DNA of 64,000 nt from JAEUMD01 sp050250815 (GTDB lineage Bacteria; Pseudomonadota; Alphaproteobacteria; Rhizobiales; Hyphomicrobiaceae): the NCBI GenBank assembly GCA_050250815.1, contig JBFWNY010000012.1, positions 1-64,000 on the forward strand, read 5' to 3'. The notes under the pieces were generated by a model, which worked only from the letters and a program-made list of their open reading frames with translations, had not been told where the DNA came from and did not search any database. Positions within the stretch are counted from its first letter, which is position 1, and each line of letters starts with the position of its first letter. The position numbers and the translations under genes are program-made. Below are positions 17,634 through 26,934 of the stretch, piece after piece.

Positions 17634-18866
17634 TCAGTGACCCGCAAGCACGAGTTGCTTGACCGGCAGAAGGAGCGTCTGCAGGCGCAACAGCATGGCG
17701 TGAACGATGCCGACGGTATCGACGATATGCAGGTAAATCCATGTGCCAAAGCCGATGTCCGGGCTGGCCAGTCGGTCGTGGTTGTTCGAGTAGGCATTGG
17801 CAAAGCAGCTGCTGCCAGGGATTACGCCGTCAAGCGAGCCCTTGTACAAGGGCTCGAGAAAGACCGTGATCGTGCCCGGCGCCGACAATCGGCTGACATC
17901 GACGAGCTGGTCCGAAGCGCGGAATTGGCCTGAGGCGATGTAATCCTGGACGCGGGTTACGACCATCGGAATGATTGTCCACGGCTTCGAGGCGCAGCTC
18001 GCTTCGGCGATCATCCCGGCTTTCAGGACTTGCCCTTCGATCTGGCCGAAACCTGCCACAAGCACGCCACGTCCTGCCTCCTTCGGAACCAGCACTCCGG
18101 CAGGCCGCATGAACGGATTGACATAGTCGCCCTTGCGCATCGTGAACTGCTCGATCCGGCCGTCGACACCGGCACGAATCACCATCTTGTCGAGTTCGAC
18201 CTGTGCCTGTTGCAAAGCTGCTTCCGCGCTCTGCTTCTCTGCAGGCAGAAGTGTCGAAACGCGCGTTATCGCAGCTTCCTTGGCGGCGGTTGCCGCAGCG
18301 AGCGCGCCCGTCTTTTCGGCGACCACCAGTTGCAGCCGCTCGAGCTCCCGCTGCGTAACGACGCTGGCGTTTCTCGCGCTGAGCTCCTGTTTCCGCGAGA
18401 GTTCGTCCCGTGCGTTATCGAGAGAGCTCTGGGCCTGCTGGATCTGTCCTTCAGCCTTGGCGATGTCCGACTTGGCGACGACGATGCCCGCTTCGACCTC
18501 AGCGATCCGTTTCTTCGCCACCTCGAGAGATGCTTCCTGGCGCGCGCTGTCGAGTTTGACGATCGGATCGCCTTGTTTCACGTCGCCGCTGATACCGACA
18601 AACACCTTTTCGACGCGGCCGTTGATCTCTGGAATGACCGGTATGGTCCTGAACACGGCGGTCACATTCGTCGACGTCGGATGGTGATAAAAGATGACCG
18701 TGATCAGCGCGACCGTCAGCATCAGGCAAGCGGTAATGCCATAGCGAAGCTCGTACCACACCGAATAGAGATTGATCTCGTGGCCGAGCCGCTTTCCCTC
18801 ACGATAGTGACGATAGAGGTAATCCGGAACTATCGTGAACAGCGAACAGAGAAGCAGTTCGAGCAT
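17634..18866 (-). CDS. HlyD/YibH-type membrane fusion protein
   Basis: A 410-residue periplasmic adaptor. A transmembrane helix at about 42-60 (TACLMLTVALITVIFY) anchors it. A lipoyl half (VIPEINGRVEKVFV) precedes a long alpha-hairpin at about 105-225 and the second lipoyl half (VIRAGVDGRIEQF), followed by a beta-barrel region and a hydrophobic C-terminus. No ABC or RND pump gene is nearby. GGGGAG precedes the ATG, and the stop of the frameshifted partner gene lies four bases upstream, so translation is probably coupled to it. Confidence 0.8.
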   Translation of the reverse strand: MLELLLCSLFTIVPDYLYRHYREGKRLGHEINLYSVWYELRYGITACLMLTVALITVIFYHHPTSTNVTAVFRTIPVIPEINGRVEKVFVGISGDVKQGDPIVKLDSARQEASLEVAKKRIAEVEAGIVVAKSDIAKAEGQIQQAQSSLDNARDELSRKQELSARNASVVTQRELERLQLVVAEKTGALAAATAAKEAAITRVSTLLPAEKQSAEAALQQAQVELDKMVIRAGVDGRIEQFTMRKGDYVNPFMRPAGVLVPKEAGRGVLVAGFGQIEGQVLKAGMIAEASCASKPWTIIPMVVTRVQDYIASGQFRASDQLVDVSRLSAPGTITVFLEPLYKGSLDGVIPGSSCFANAYSNNHDRLASPDIGFGTWIYLHIVDTVGIVHAMLLRLQTLLLPVKQLVLAGH

Positions 18867-18869
18867 TGA

Positions 18870-19309
18870 TCAGCTCCCCTTCGCAGCGGACTTCTCGCTC
18901 GCAGCCGCCGCTTCGTTAAGAGCGGCTGGTTGCGGGAACGCGATCGCCTGCGGCGCGTCACTTCGGTCAGCGATCGTCTTCAAGGACTTCGCGATGCTTC
19001 GCAGCGGGCCGAGGACGTTGAACTTGCTCACATCGGGAACGGTGATGAACGCGAGAAGAAGTGCCGCGATCCAGAAGCATGCACGTGAGTGAACAGGGAA
19101 ATGAGGGCGAGTACGGCGACGAGATCGTATTGGAGCCTGTTGTGGACCAGTCGCTCGGGAAGCGAATGCAGCCAGAGAAAAAACACGCCGGCAGCAAGCA
19201 CCGATGCGATGAGAATGACGGCTGAGACGACCATGAGGGCGTCTGTGCCGCCCGGCGCCGTTATGAATGCTGGCAGGTGGCCGGTTGCGGCCGGATGAAT
19301 GCTGTCCAT
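18870..19309 (-). pseudogene. frameshifted small inner-membrane partner of the HlyD protein
   Basis: The reading starts at an ATG at 19309 (MDSIHPAATGHLPAF) and runs through two hydrophobic segments to SLFTHVHA near 19080. The continuation FWIAALLLAFI lies in another frame and runs to the stop at 18870. Family members read straight through this junction (FTH..FWVAALLLA), so one base seems to be missing at about 19076-19081. Read as one protein it would have about 146 residues. It may be a real inactivating mutation or a sequencing error. Confidence 0.75.
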
Positions 19310-19678
19310 TCGAACTTGACCCCGTCTTGGACCACGGTGAGCAACAATCGCCCGCCTCATCGCTCACCGCGGGCTCATCGGCGGTGAGCGATTTGCCAGC
19401 TTGGCCAACAATTCGCAGGCGATCGTACTGTACGGGCGGAACGCTCGCATTTTCACTGCGCGCCGGCAAGGTTCCGGAGCCAGCATTTAGATTGACGGTA
19501 AGGCATTGTTCGTTGGCTTCTCCGGCGGGACCTGAGCGTCGCCATGACGTCCCGCAGCGAACCACGCACAGAGATGCCGCGCCTAGCCCGAGGGCGAAGC
19601 TGCGCCAAGCCGAGGTCCAGAGATGATGTGAAGCGGAAAAGCGGGCGGCGGTGCGCACCGGGGCGCTCCGCGCCCTCC
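19310..19678. other. region without a confident gene
   Basis: On the minus strand a frame stays open from 19658 across this region into the frameshifted gene. Its first part (ALGLGAASLCVV) looks vaguely like a leader, but the rest resembles no family and has no clear ribosome binding site. It may be leader DNA or the remains of a gene. A repeated ctcaccg element occurs at about 19363-19389. Confidence 0.4.
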
Positions 19679-20344
19679 TCAGCCGGCGCCCGGAGCGGCG
19701 GCGCGATCGAAGGAAACGTTCAGCTCGTATTCCCCGGGACGGGCACCTTCGGCAACCGGGATCGAGACTTCGCGAACTGCCGAGAAGTACCCGATCGGCT
19801 TATCGACCGCGACCGCGACCGGGATCTTCATGCTGTCACCCGCCACCGAGGCGCGCCGGGAGTCGGTGACAGCGATGCTGATCGGCAGCGTGACCGTGCC
19901 GGGGTTGCCGCGCGGCCCGAGCAGCACGCGACCCGAGAAGCCGTACTTCACCACGACACGGCCGTGCTCGACCCGGCACTCCCGCGCCGTCTTGGTGATC
20001 TCGCCGCGATGCATGACGGCGAGACTGTCTCCGGCGCGGCCGGGCTCGTAGATCGTCAGCGTGCCATCACGCGAGGAAACATTGAACTTGGGGCATCCGG
20101 GCAGGATACCGCCTGTCACCGTCGCGCCCGGGGCACCGCCATCCGCCTTGGCAGCGGAGAGAAGCTGTTCCTCGCTGACACCGCCCGAAGCATCGGCCAC
20201 CGTGCCCTGGCTACCGCCAAAGACGCCGCCACCCAGACCCGAGGTGAGCGAAGACATACCGCAACCGCCAAGCGTGAGCGCCCCGGCCGCCACGGTTGCG
20301 AAGATGAGCGCGCGCGAACTGCGCGCGGCGAAGCATTGCGTCAT
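19679..20344 (-). CDS. conserved lipoprotein of unknown function
   Basis: A 221-residue protein starting at the ATG at 20344 (MTQCFAARSS). A signal peptide ends at a lipobox with LGGC, so it should be an acylated envelope protein. A Gly/Ser-rich linker follows, then a beta-rich domain with CPKFNVSSRDGTLTIYE and a KIPVAVAVDKPIGYF segment. The longer open frame to 20449 lacks a plausible leader. The family is not named; similar lipoproteins are common in Hyphomicrobiales. Confidence 0.75.
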   Translation of the reverse strand: MTQCFAARSSRALIFATVAAGALTLGGCGMSSLTSGLGGGVFGGSQGTVADASGGVSEEQLLSAAKADGGAPGATVTGGILPGCPKFNVSSRDGTLTIYEPGRAGDSLAVMHRGEITKTARECRVEHGRVVVKYGFSGRVLLGPRGNPGTVTLPISIAVTDSRRASVAGDSMKIPVAVAVDKPIGYFSAVREVSIPVAEGARPGEYELNVSFDRAAAPGAG

Positions 20345-20511
20345 GACGCCCCGATCCGCATAATCGCGCCGCACAACGACGGCACGATCTAGCCTAATCC
20401 CCCGAGCCCCGCCGGGCTCCCCTGTCGCATCCCGACTCAAATCTAGCACCCGTGCGAGGCCCCGGCCAAGTCGTACCGGCCGGCACCTGTTGAGAGACGA
20501 GCGCTGACCCG

Positions 20512-21495
20512 ATGTCCCCTCCCGAAACTACGCCGAACGCCGACAAGCCCCCGCTGCGCATCCTTCTGGCTGCGCCGCGTGGATTTTGTGCCGGTGTTGA
20601 CCGCGCGATCCAGATAGTCGAGCTGGCGCTCGCGAAGTTCGGCGCGCCCGTCTACGTCCGGCACGAGATCGTCCACAATCGCTACGTTGTCGACACGCTC
20701 AAGGCAAAAGGCGCCATTTTTGTGGAGGAGTTGGACGAGATCCCCGATACGGGCCAACCCGTGATCTTTTCGGCACACGGCGTGGCCAAGGCCGTTCCCG
20801 CCGCCGCCAGGGCGCGCGGTTTGTTCGTCCTCGACGCCACCTGCCCCCTGGTTTTCAAGGTGCATTTCGAGGCCGAGCGGCACCACCGCGATGGCCGGCA
20901 GGTGATCCTGATCGGCCACGCCGGGCACCCCGAGGTCGATGGCACGATGGGACAGCTCCCCCAGGACGCCGTGCGGCTCGTCGAGACGGTGGCCGACGTC
21001 GGCCGGCTGGAACCCGCCGACCCGCGGGGCATGGCCTATGTCACCCAAACGACCCTGTCGCTGGACGATACCGCTGAGATCGTCGCGGCCCTGAAGGCCC
21101 GCTTTCCTGGCATCGTCGGGCCGCATAAGGAGGACATCTGCTACGCAACGACCAACCGGCAGAATGCGGTGAAGTCGATTGCTCCACGGATCGGATGTCT
21201 GCTGGTGGTCGGCGCCCCCAACAGCTCCAACTCGCTGCGGCTCGTCGAGGTCGGTCAGCGCGCCGGCTGTCCCAAGGCGCGGCTCATCCAGCGCGCCGGA
21301 GACATCGTCTGGGCGGACTTCGAGGGAGCGGAGGCCATTGGCATTACGGCCGGCGCCTCGGCCCCCGAGGTGCTGGTGGACGAGGTGATCGCGGCCATCG
21401 CCGAGCGCTTCGACGTGACCGTCGAGGTGGTGAGCACAGCCGAGGAGCGGATCGCCTTCAACATCCCCCGCGAGCTGAGGCAGCCTGCGGCCTGA
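20512..21495 (+). CDS. ispH: 4-hydroxy-3-methylbut-2-enyl diphosphate reductase
   Basis: IspH makes IPP and DMAPP in the last step of the MEP isoprenoid pathway using a 4Fe-4S cluster. In this 327-residue protein the three cluster cysteines are C26 (PRGFCAGVDRA), C111 (DATCPLV) and C210 (EDICYATTNRQ). The substrate-binding NSSNSLRLVE motif is also present. thrB follows about 100 bases downstream. Confidence 0.97.
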   Translation: MSPPETTPNADKPPLRILLAAPRGFCAGVDRAIQIVELALAKFGAPVYVRHEIVHNRYVVDTLKAKGAIFVEELDEIPDTGQPVIFSAHGVAKAVPAAARARGLFVLDATCPLVFKVHFEAERHHRDGRQVILIGHAGHPEVDGTMGQLPQDAVRLVETVADVGRLEPADPRGMAYVTQTTLSLDDTAEIVAALKARFPGIVGPHKEDICYATTNRQNAVKSIAPRIGCLLVVGAPNSSNSLRLVEVGQRAGCPKARLIQRAGDIVWADFEGAEAIGITAGASAPEVLVDEVIAAIAERFDVTVEVVSTAEERIAFNIPRELRQPAA

Positions 21496-21596
21496 TGCCT
21501 TCGCCCCTACAGAATTAGACCCTTCGGAACCGGCTGATGACGATCGCATGCGGCCGCTGATCCTCGACCGGCAGCCGCCAGGAGACCTCCCCGCAC

Positions 21597-22568
21597 ATGG
21601 CCGTCTATACCGAAGTGAGCGACGAGGAGCTGGCGGCTTTCATTTCGCGCTACCGCATCGGCGAGCTGCTTTCGTACAAAGGCATCGCCGAGGGCGTCGA
21701 GAACACCAACTATCTGGTTCATACGACCGCGGGCTCCTACATCCTGACGCTTTACGAGCGGCGCGTGGCGGTCGGCGATCTGCCCTTCTTTCTGGGTCTG
21801 CTCGAGCATCTGGCGGCACGCGGCGTGCGCTGTCCGACACCGCTGCGCAATGATGCGGGGCAGACGTTGGGGACGCTCGCCGGGCGGTCCGCCGCAATCG
21901 TAACGTTCCTGGAAGGCTTCTGGGTGCGGCGACCAAAGCCCGACCACTGCCAGCGCGTGGGCGAGGCCCTGGCGCGCCTGCACATCGCTGGCGAGGGCTT
22001 CGCGCTCCGGCGCGGGAATGCCTTGGGGCCTGCAGGCTGGGCTCCTCTTTTCTCTCGCTTCCACGCACGGGCCGACGAGATTGCACCAGGGCTGTCCGAG
22101 ATGATCGAGCAGGAGCTTGCGCACCTGTCGTCGCGCTGGCCCGCAGACCTGCCTTCAGGTGTGATCCACGCCGACCTTTTCCCCGACAACGTGTTTTTCA
22201 TCGGACAGGAGCTGTCCGGCCTCATCGACTTCTACTTCGCCTGCAACGACGCCTTCGCCTACGATCTGGCCATCTGCCTCAACGCTTGGTGCTTCGAGAC
22301 CGACTACACCTTCAACATCACCAAGGGACAGGCTTTGATCCGCGGCTACGAGCGAGTGCGTGCACTCGATGCAGCAGAACGTAGGGCAATGCCCACGCTC
22401 GCCCGCGGCGCGGCGCTGCGCTTCCTTCTGACGCGATCACACGACTGGCTCGATACGCCGGAGGGCGCGCAGGTGAAGCCGCACGACCCCATCGACTACG
22501 TGCGCCGGTTGCGCTTCCACCAGTCTGTCGGCTCCTTCGCTGACTACGGTGGTGAGGCCGCGCGATGA
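21597..22568 (+). CDS. thrB: homoserine kinase, ThrB2/APH fold
   Basis: It phosphorylates homoserine on the way to threonine. This 323-residue protein has the aminoglycoside-phosphotransferase-like fold used by alphaproteobacteria and Pseudomonas, not the GHMP fold of E. coli ThrB. Visible motifs are the N-terminal YKGIAEGVENTNYLV, the catalytic VIHADLFPDNVFF (HxDxxxxN) and the metal-binding GLIDFYFA. Its stop overlaps the rnhA start as ATGA. thrC lies about 11 kb away on the other strand. Confidence 0.94.
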   Translation: MAVYTEVSDEELAAFISRYRIGELLSYKGIAEGVENTNYLVHTTAGSYILTLYERRVAVGDLPFFLGLLEHLAARGVRCPTPLRNDAGQTLGTLAGRSAAIVTFLEGFWVRRPKPDHCQRVGEALARLHIAGEGFALRRGNALGPAGWAPLFSRFHARADEIAPGLSEMIEQELAHLSSRWPADLPSGVIHADLFPDNVFFIGQELSGLIDFYFACNDAFAYDLAICLNAWCFETDYTFNITKGQALIRGYERVRALDAAERRAMPTLARGAALRFLLTRSHDWLDTPEGAQVKPHDPIDYVRRLRFHQSVGSFADYGGEAAR

Positions 22569-23023
22569 CGGCGGCGCGTGCAAAGCCGCACGTGGTGATC
22601 TACACAGACGGCGCATGCTCGGGAAACCCGGGCCCCGGCGGCTGGGGTGCGATTCTGATGTCGGGACCGCACCGCAAGGAGCTGAATGGCGGCGAGGCCG
22701 ATACGACCAACAACCGAATGGAGCTGATGGCGGCGATTGCCGCGCTCGAGCAGCTGAAGCGCGCGAGCCAGGTCGAGCTGCACACCGACAGTGCCTATCT
22801 GAAAAACGGCATCACACAGTGGATCCACGGCTGGAAGCGCAACGGCTGGCGCACCGCCGACAAGAAGCCCGTTAAGAATGCCGATCTCTGGCAGCGCCTC
22901 GACGCCGCGCGGCAGCGCCACGAAATCGAATGGCATTGGGTCAAGGGCCACGCGGGACACCCTGAGAATGAGCGCGCCGACGAATTGGCTCGCGCCGGTC
23001 TTGCGCCATTCCAGACGCGTTAA
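22565..23023 (+). CDS. rnhA: ribonuclease HI
   Basis: A 152-residue RNase H1 that degrades RNA in hybrids. The catalytic residues D15 (IYTDGACSGNPG), E53 (MELMAAI), D75 (HTDSAYL) and D139 (NERADELA) match D10/E48/D70/D134 of E. coli exactly in spacing. Translation is coupled to thrB by a four-base overlap, a pairing common in Hyphomicrobiales. Confidence 0.97.
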   Translation: MTAARAKPHVVIYTDGACSGNPGPGGWGAILMSGPHRKELNGGEADTTNNRMELMAAIAALEQLKRASQVELHTDSAYLKNGITQWIHGWKRNGWRTADKKPVKNADLWQRLDAARQRHEIEWHWVKGHAGHPENERADELARAGLAPFQTR

Positions 23024-23315
23024 CGAATTGCGGCACACCGGGGCTTTGCCGTCTGCCCGTCGCAAACAGGTGTCAGTCTATTCGAACCGAAGAATGCTTC
23101 GCGGCCCGCTGTAACCACACGCTGACAGGTCCACGAAAACCGCCCGCTGCACCCTGGACTTTTTTGAACGCTGCTCTAGGCTTGGAAAAGGTTCGGATCA
23201 AGTTGCATCAATTCCGATCGTCGTGGCTGGCTCCAAGCGTTCGTGCTTCCATTTCAGACGATCAGGCCCAGGGGCCGCCACCGATCATCCCGATTGAAAA
23301 GATTTGGAGACGTCG

Positions 23316-24821
23316 ATGTTGCGCCGCGCAATCCTTTCCATCGTACTCGCTCTGATCGCCGCACCACTGCCGGCTGCCGTTGCCATGGCCGACGACCTGT
23401 CGGGCTCCTGGTCGGGCGGCGGCTCGGTGCCGGGTCTTCTCACGAACGACCGCACAGTTCTAAGCCGCGCCGTGATCAACAGCCAGCGCGGAACCGATAC
23501 GCTCAATCCTGACCCCTACTTCAAACTTCTGGCGGCTGGCATCCAGTACGACGAGGACGGTTATCCGCTTGGTGGTGTCATCTCCGGCAGCGGTCCCGGC
23601 CTTGTCGATGGGCCTGCCGCGTCACCCTTCGATACCAAGGCCATGGAGATCCCGTCAGGTATCCAGATCGCCGATTTCAATGCGTCGTTCAGCAACGTCG
23701 GAGGGCGCCTTGGCGAGAAATTTTATGTGACCTTCGGCGTCGTCGCGAAGGTCGGCGTGACCATGTACACCTACAACAAGCGGCTGTCTGACAGTACAGA
23801 TCAGATGACACTTATCACGTCGACGGCAACGCCGCCGACGCTGGGCACATTCGGCTATATGGAGTTGACGGCCGAGGTCACGGTCAACCAGGCTATGATC
23901 GACAACCCGTCTCGCATGTATATGCGGCTGCAGCCTACTGCGGCCGGGCTGCCTGGCTTCACGGACGGTGCTTGGATCGTGGGGTGGGCGATCCGCAAGA
24001 CGCCAGGACCGCTCGTCAACGATCGCTCCGCGCTAGATGCCGTGTCGCTACGGGCTCAGAAGGCGGCGAAGTCCGGCCTTTTCGGCAAGAAAGTCGTCGT
24101 GCTGGCGGACAGCATCTACGAGCTGACGTCGTTGCACTCCAGGATCGGTCTGGCCACTGGAGCGACAGTCTACAAAACGGCGTTCGGCGGCTGTGCCATG
24201 GCGCAGCGAGGCGTGACGCCGACAGACTATGACCGGTTCTCGTTCGCCCATCTGGCAGATGCGATCGCGACGGGTGATTGGTCGGCGCAGGTTGCTGCGA
24301 ACACAACTTTGTCTGGCCCGCCGACGAATGACAACAACTCGGCGCAGCTCGCGATCCTACAGGCGCTCGACTTCGATACGGTCGACATCATCATCGTCGG
24401 CTACATGGCCAACGACTTCTATTCTGACGTTCCGCTTGGGACCGACACAGACACGGTGAGGACCACGTTCAAGGGGGCCATTAACTATGGCATCCAAACG
24501 ATCCAGAATGCGTTCCCGCACATCCAGTTCATATTCCACAGTCACACGTGGCACGCGCGAACCGGACAGGGCGTCACCGGTCAACCGACGTCAGACACGG
24601 ACATTTCCCCGAACGACAACGGCAATTATGCCGTCGAGTATGTCGATGCCATGATTGCGGTCGCAAATCGAAACCATGTTCCGGCCGTCGACCTGTTCCG
24701 GTCAGCGAACATCAACAAGCACAATCATGCGACGTATTTGTCCGACGGCCTGCACCTTACGACAGCTGGAGAGGATCGGCTATCGCGGCGCATCTCGGCG
24801 GCTGCGTTGGCTCTGTTTTGA
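23316..24821 (+). CDS. chimeric secreted SGNH-hydrolase-like protein
   Basis: A 501-residue open frame from an ATG preceded by TTGGAGA. Residues 1-25 are a Sec signal peptide, and residues 28-38 (LSGSWSGGGSV) match the start of a small secreted-protein family whose remainder lies at 24835-25107. From residue 39 the protein is different: a beta-rich part of about 200 residues, then an SGNH/GDSL domain with block I VVLADSIYE (ADS for GDS, S266), block III GYMANDF (N366, D367) and block V SDGLH (D477, H480). It is probably an esterase. The insert is of lower GC than its flanks. Confidence 0.7.
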   Translation: MLRRAILSIVLALIAAPLPAAVAMADDLSGSWSGGGSVPGLLTNDRTVLSRAVINSQRGTDTLNPDPYFKLLAAGIQYDEDGYPLGGVISGSGPGLVDGPAASPFDTKAMEIPSGIQIADFNASFSNVGGRLGEKFYVTFGVVAKVGVTMYTYNKRLSDSTDQMTLITSTATPPTLGTFGYMELTAEVTVNQAMIDNPSRMYMRLQPTAAGLPGFTDGAWIVGWAIRKTPGPLVNDRSALDAVSLRAQKAAKSGLFGKKVVVLADSIYELTSLHSRIGLATGATVYKTAFGGCAMAQRGVTPTDYDRFSFAHLADAIATGDWSAQVAANTTLSGPPTNDNNSAQLAILQALDFDTVDIIIVGYMANDFYSDVPLGTDTDTVRTTFKGAINYGIQTIQNAFPHIQFIFHSHTWHARTGQGVTGQPTSDTDISPNDNGNYAVEYVDAMIAVANRNHVPAVDLFRSANINKHNHATYLSDGLHLTTAGEDRLSRRISAAALALF

Positions 24822-24834
24822 TGGGGTGTGTAAG
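23430..24834 (+). mobile_element. inserted lower-GC segment splitting a secreted-protein gene
   Basis: The two ends of one small gene lie on either side: the left part ends at GGGSV (codon ending 23429) and the right part resumes at VTTRERASC (24835). The 1405-base segment between carries only the SGNH coding sequence plus 13 bases after its stop. Hand counts over 24601-24780 give 98 G or C of 180 (54 percent), against about 66 percent in two flanking lines. No transposase, inverted repeat or clear target duplication was seen, so the boundaries are good to a few bases only and the mechanism is unknown. Confidence 0.6.
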
Positions 24835-25107
24835 GTAACCACGCGCGAGCGGGCGAGCTGCCGTGCGAGCTACTTCCGCACGGGTGGCTCGAGCTACAGC
24901 ATGAACGCTTCGTGCGCGACCAAGTCCGGCAAGGTCAACCAGACCGCGACGTTGAGCAAGGTCGGCAACGGCCGCTACGCCGGTAGCTTCTTCAACAGCC
25001 AGTACGGCGTTTCCGGGTCGATCAGCGTCGTCGTCAAGGGCCGTTCGCAATCAGTGCGGCTGTCGGGCGGCGGCGGCGGCGGCTCGTTCAGCCTCAGCCG
25101 GCGCTGA
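24835..25107 (+). pseudogene. 3' remainder of the split small secreted-protein gene
   Basis: Ninety codons in a different frame from the SGNH gene, without their own signal peptide or a good start; a GTG at 24826 has no ribosome binding site. The sequence has two cysteines (ASCRASY, NASCATK), a repeating Ser/Gly beta pattern (TATLSKVGNGRYAG, VSGSISVVVKG) and a Gly-rich end. Joined to the first 38 residues at 23316-23429 it gives a protein of about 130 residues with a signal peptide, the normal form of this family in Hyphomicrobiales. It is probably no longer made. Confidence 0.7.
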
Positions 25108-25162
25108 CGGACGAACGGGGCGCGCGCAGACCGGCTTGCGCACACCCTCACGTCCTCATGCC

Positions 25163-25660
25163 TCAGAGACGGCTGCCCATCATTGAGCACAGAGTTGTCG
25201 CGCTCGACTTGTCGTGCGACGGCGGCGCTTCGTCGACGTTGAGGATCTTCACGACCCCGTCGTCGACCAGCATCGCGTAGCGCTTGGAACGCACGCCCAG
25301 ACCGCGCGCGGTGAGATCGATCTCCAATCCGATCGCCTTGGCGAAGTCCGCGGAGCCATCGGCCAGCATCAGGATGCCGTCACCGGCGCCGGTGTCCTTG
25401 GCCCAGTATGAAAGCACGAAAACATCGTTGACCGCGGTGCAGGCGATGGTGTCGATGCCCTTGGCCTTCAGCTCGTCGCGATTGGCCAGGAAGCCGGGCA
25501 GGTGCTGCTGATGGCAGGTCGGCGTGTAGGCACCGGGCACCGCGAACAGCGCCACCTTCTTCCCGGAAAACACCTCGGCGGTCTTCACGGGCTTGGGGCC
25601 GTCGGCACCCATCACGGTGAAAGTCACGTCTGGCAGGCGGTCGCCAACCTTGATGGTCAT
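25163..25660 (-). CDS. peroxiredoxin, Prx5/glutaredoxin-dependent type
   Basis: A 165-residue thiol peroxidase that reduces hydrogen and alkyl peroxides. The start is the ATG at 25660, eight bases from AAGG; an ATG at 25666 is too close to that site. The peroxidatic cysteine is C49 in VPGAYTPTCHQQHLPGF, and the conserved CTAVNDVFVLSYWAK segment contains a second cysteine. It probably acts in the cytoplasm, with no signal peptide. Confidence 0.9.
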   Translation of the reverse strand: MTIKVGDRLPDVTFTVMGADGPKPVKTAEVFSGKKVALFAVPGAYTPTCHQQHLPGFLANRDELKAKGIDTIACTAVNDVFVLSYWAKDTGAGDGILMLADGSADFAKAIGLEIDLTARGLGVRSKRYAMLVDDGVVKILNVDEAPPSHDKSSATTLCSMMGSRL

Positions 25661-25801
25661 ATTCATCACCTTGAGTTGTTTGCACTCGAATGGGGGAGGG
25701 GCACGCGGGGCGCGTCGGCCCAACGACAGATCACAAAACGTGCATGCCCGCCACCCTCAACGCGCGCGTGACGCGTTCCGTTCATGGGCCTCGCATGCGC
25801 C

Positions 25802-26740
25802 TCACTTAGGGCGCTGCGGGCCTCCGTCGATGCGAAATGCAGCCTCCGCCCGCGCCGAGTTCGAAACGATGGTGGCCACGACCGGTTTGTCCTTCAGCGC
25901 CGCCAGGTCGGCGCCCATCGTCAGGTCGATTGCGAATACCACCAAATTCCCGTCCTGACGCACGCGAACCGGCTGGGGGACGTACTCGCCGCCCGGCTCG
26001 TGGACGAACACATCGGCACCTTCGACGCCCATCGGATAGCTGACATGGAGTTCGATCTTCGGCGATGCGCCCGCTAGGTCGGAGACGACGCGCGCAAGCA
26101 CCGGCCGCTTGCCGTCGCCTTCGACAGAGCGCGGAACCAACGAGAGTGCAGCAGCTATGGGCTCAGGCGGCGGAAGCGATGTCTGCGGCACCGGCACCTC
26201 GATCTGCGCCTCGCTGGGAACGCAGATCTCCCGACAGACGCCGAAGGTAAAGCCGAGCTTGAGGCGGACGGGCGCGCTTGCATCCACTGCCTCCACGAGT
26301 ACCGGCAGGACCACCGCGCCCTTATAGCCGATGGTCGTGCCGGCACGGTCCGTCATGCGCATCGGTGCAGGGAAGAGGACGCTGGCATGCGCGAGATTCT
26401 CCGAGCCCGACCAGTCGAACTCGGGCGGCACTCCGCCGGCATCTCCCGGAACACGCCAGTAGGTCTTCCAGCCCGGATCGAGTTGTATTTCCAGCGCGGC
26501 AAGGCGTGGCCCGCCGGTTCCACCCTCGCCGCTGGTCTGAAGAGCCCGGCCGCCAGCGATGAGACGTGTGCGCACGTAATGGCCGGTCACCCACTCGCTC
26601 TCGGCCAGTTCCTCGGCAGAGCTCGGGACCGACTGGAGCGTCAGCGCAGCCAAACAGGCCGCGAGCGCACCGGTCATCCTCTGCCAGGTCCGGAAAGCTG
26701 GCAAAGCCCCTCGAATGCTTGCGACCTTGACCAAGTCCAT
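25802..26740 (-). CDS. DsbD alpha-domain-like periplasmic protein
   Basis: A 312-residue secreted protein starting at the ATG at 26740 (MDLVKVASIRG), followed by a signal peptide ending near SSAEE. The core resembles the N-terminal immunoglobulin-like domain of DsbD and ScsB: ALEIQLDPGWKTYWRVPGD, then GVCREICVPSEAQ with two cysteines (CX3C) that would accept electrons. The membrane and thioredoxin parts of DsbD are absent. It is divergent from yqgE. It could link to the DsbA-like pair near 10 kb, though that is inference. Confidence 0.8.
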   Translation of the reverse strand: MDLVKVASIRGALPAFRTWQRMTGALAACLAALTLQSVPSSAEELAESEWVTGHYVRTRLIAGGRALQTSGEGGTGGPRLAALEIQLDPGWKTYWRVPGDAGGVPPEFDWSGSENLAHASVLFPAPMRMTDRAGTTIGYKGAVVLPVLVEAVDASAPVRLKLGFTFGVCREICVPSEAQIEVPVPQTSLPPPEPIAAALSLVPRSVEGDGKRPVLARVVSDLAGASPKIELHVSYPMGVEGADVFVHEPGGEYVPQPVRVRQDGNLVVFAIDLTMGADLAALKDKPVVATIVSNSARAEAAFRIDGGPQRPK

Positions 26741-26934
26741 CCTCTCACGGTCCCGGTGACGAAAATCGGCCGCATCGTACAGCAGTAGGCGCTCTGGGCC
26801 AGTCACGAGTCGAAGAGGTCGCGTGAGCCATGGAACGGACCGGGGACGCCCGCGGCCCAAGTCGGGAGCAGACGTGAGCACGGCTGCGACTTCATGACTT
26901 CACAGGGCCGTCGGGCGGAGGCTAGTCTCAGGAC

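Noticed and set aside
23430..24834. insertion as a classical IS element
   Set aside because: No transposase, terminal inverted repeats or clear target duplication is seen, so only an insertion of unknown mechanism is claimed.
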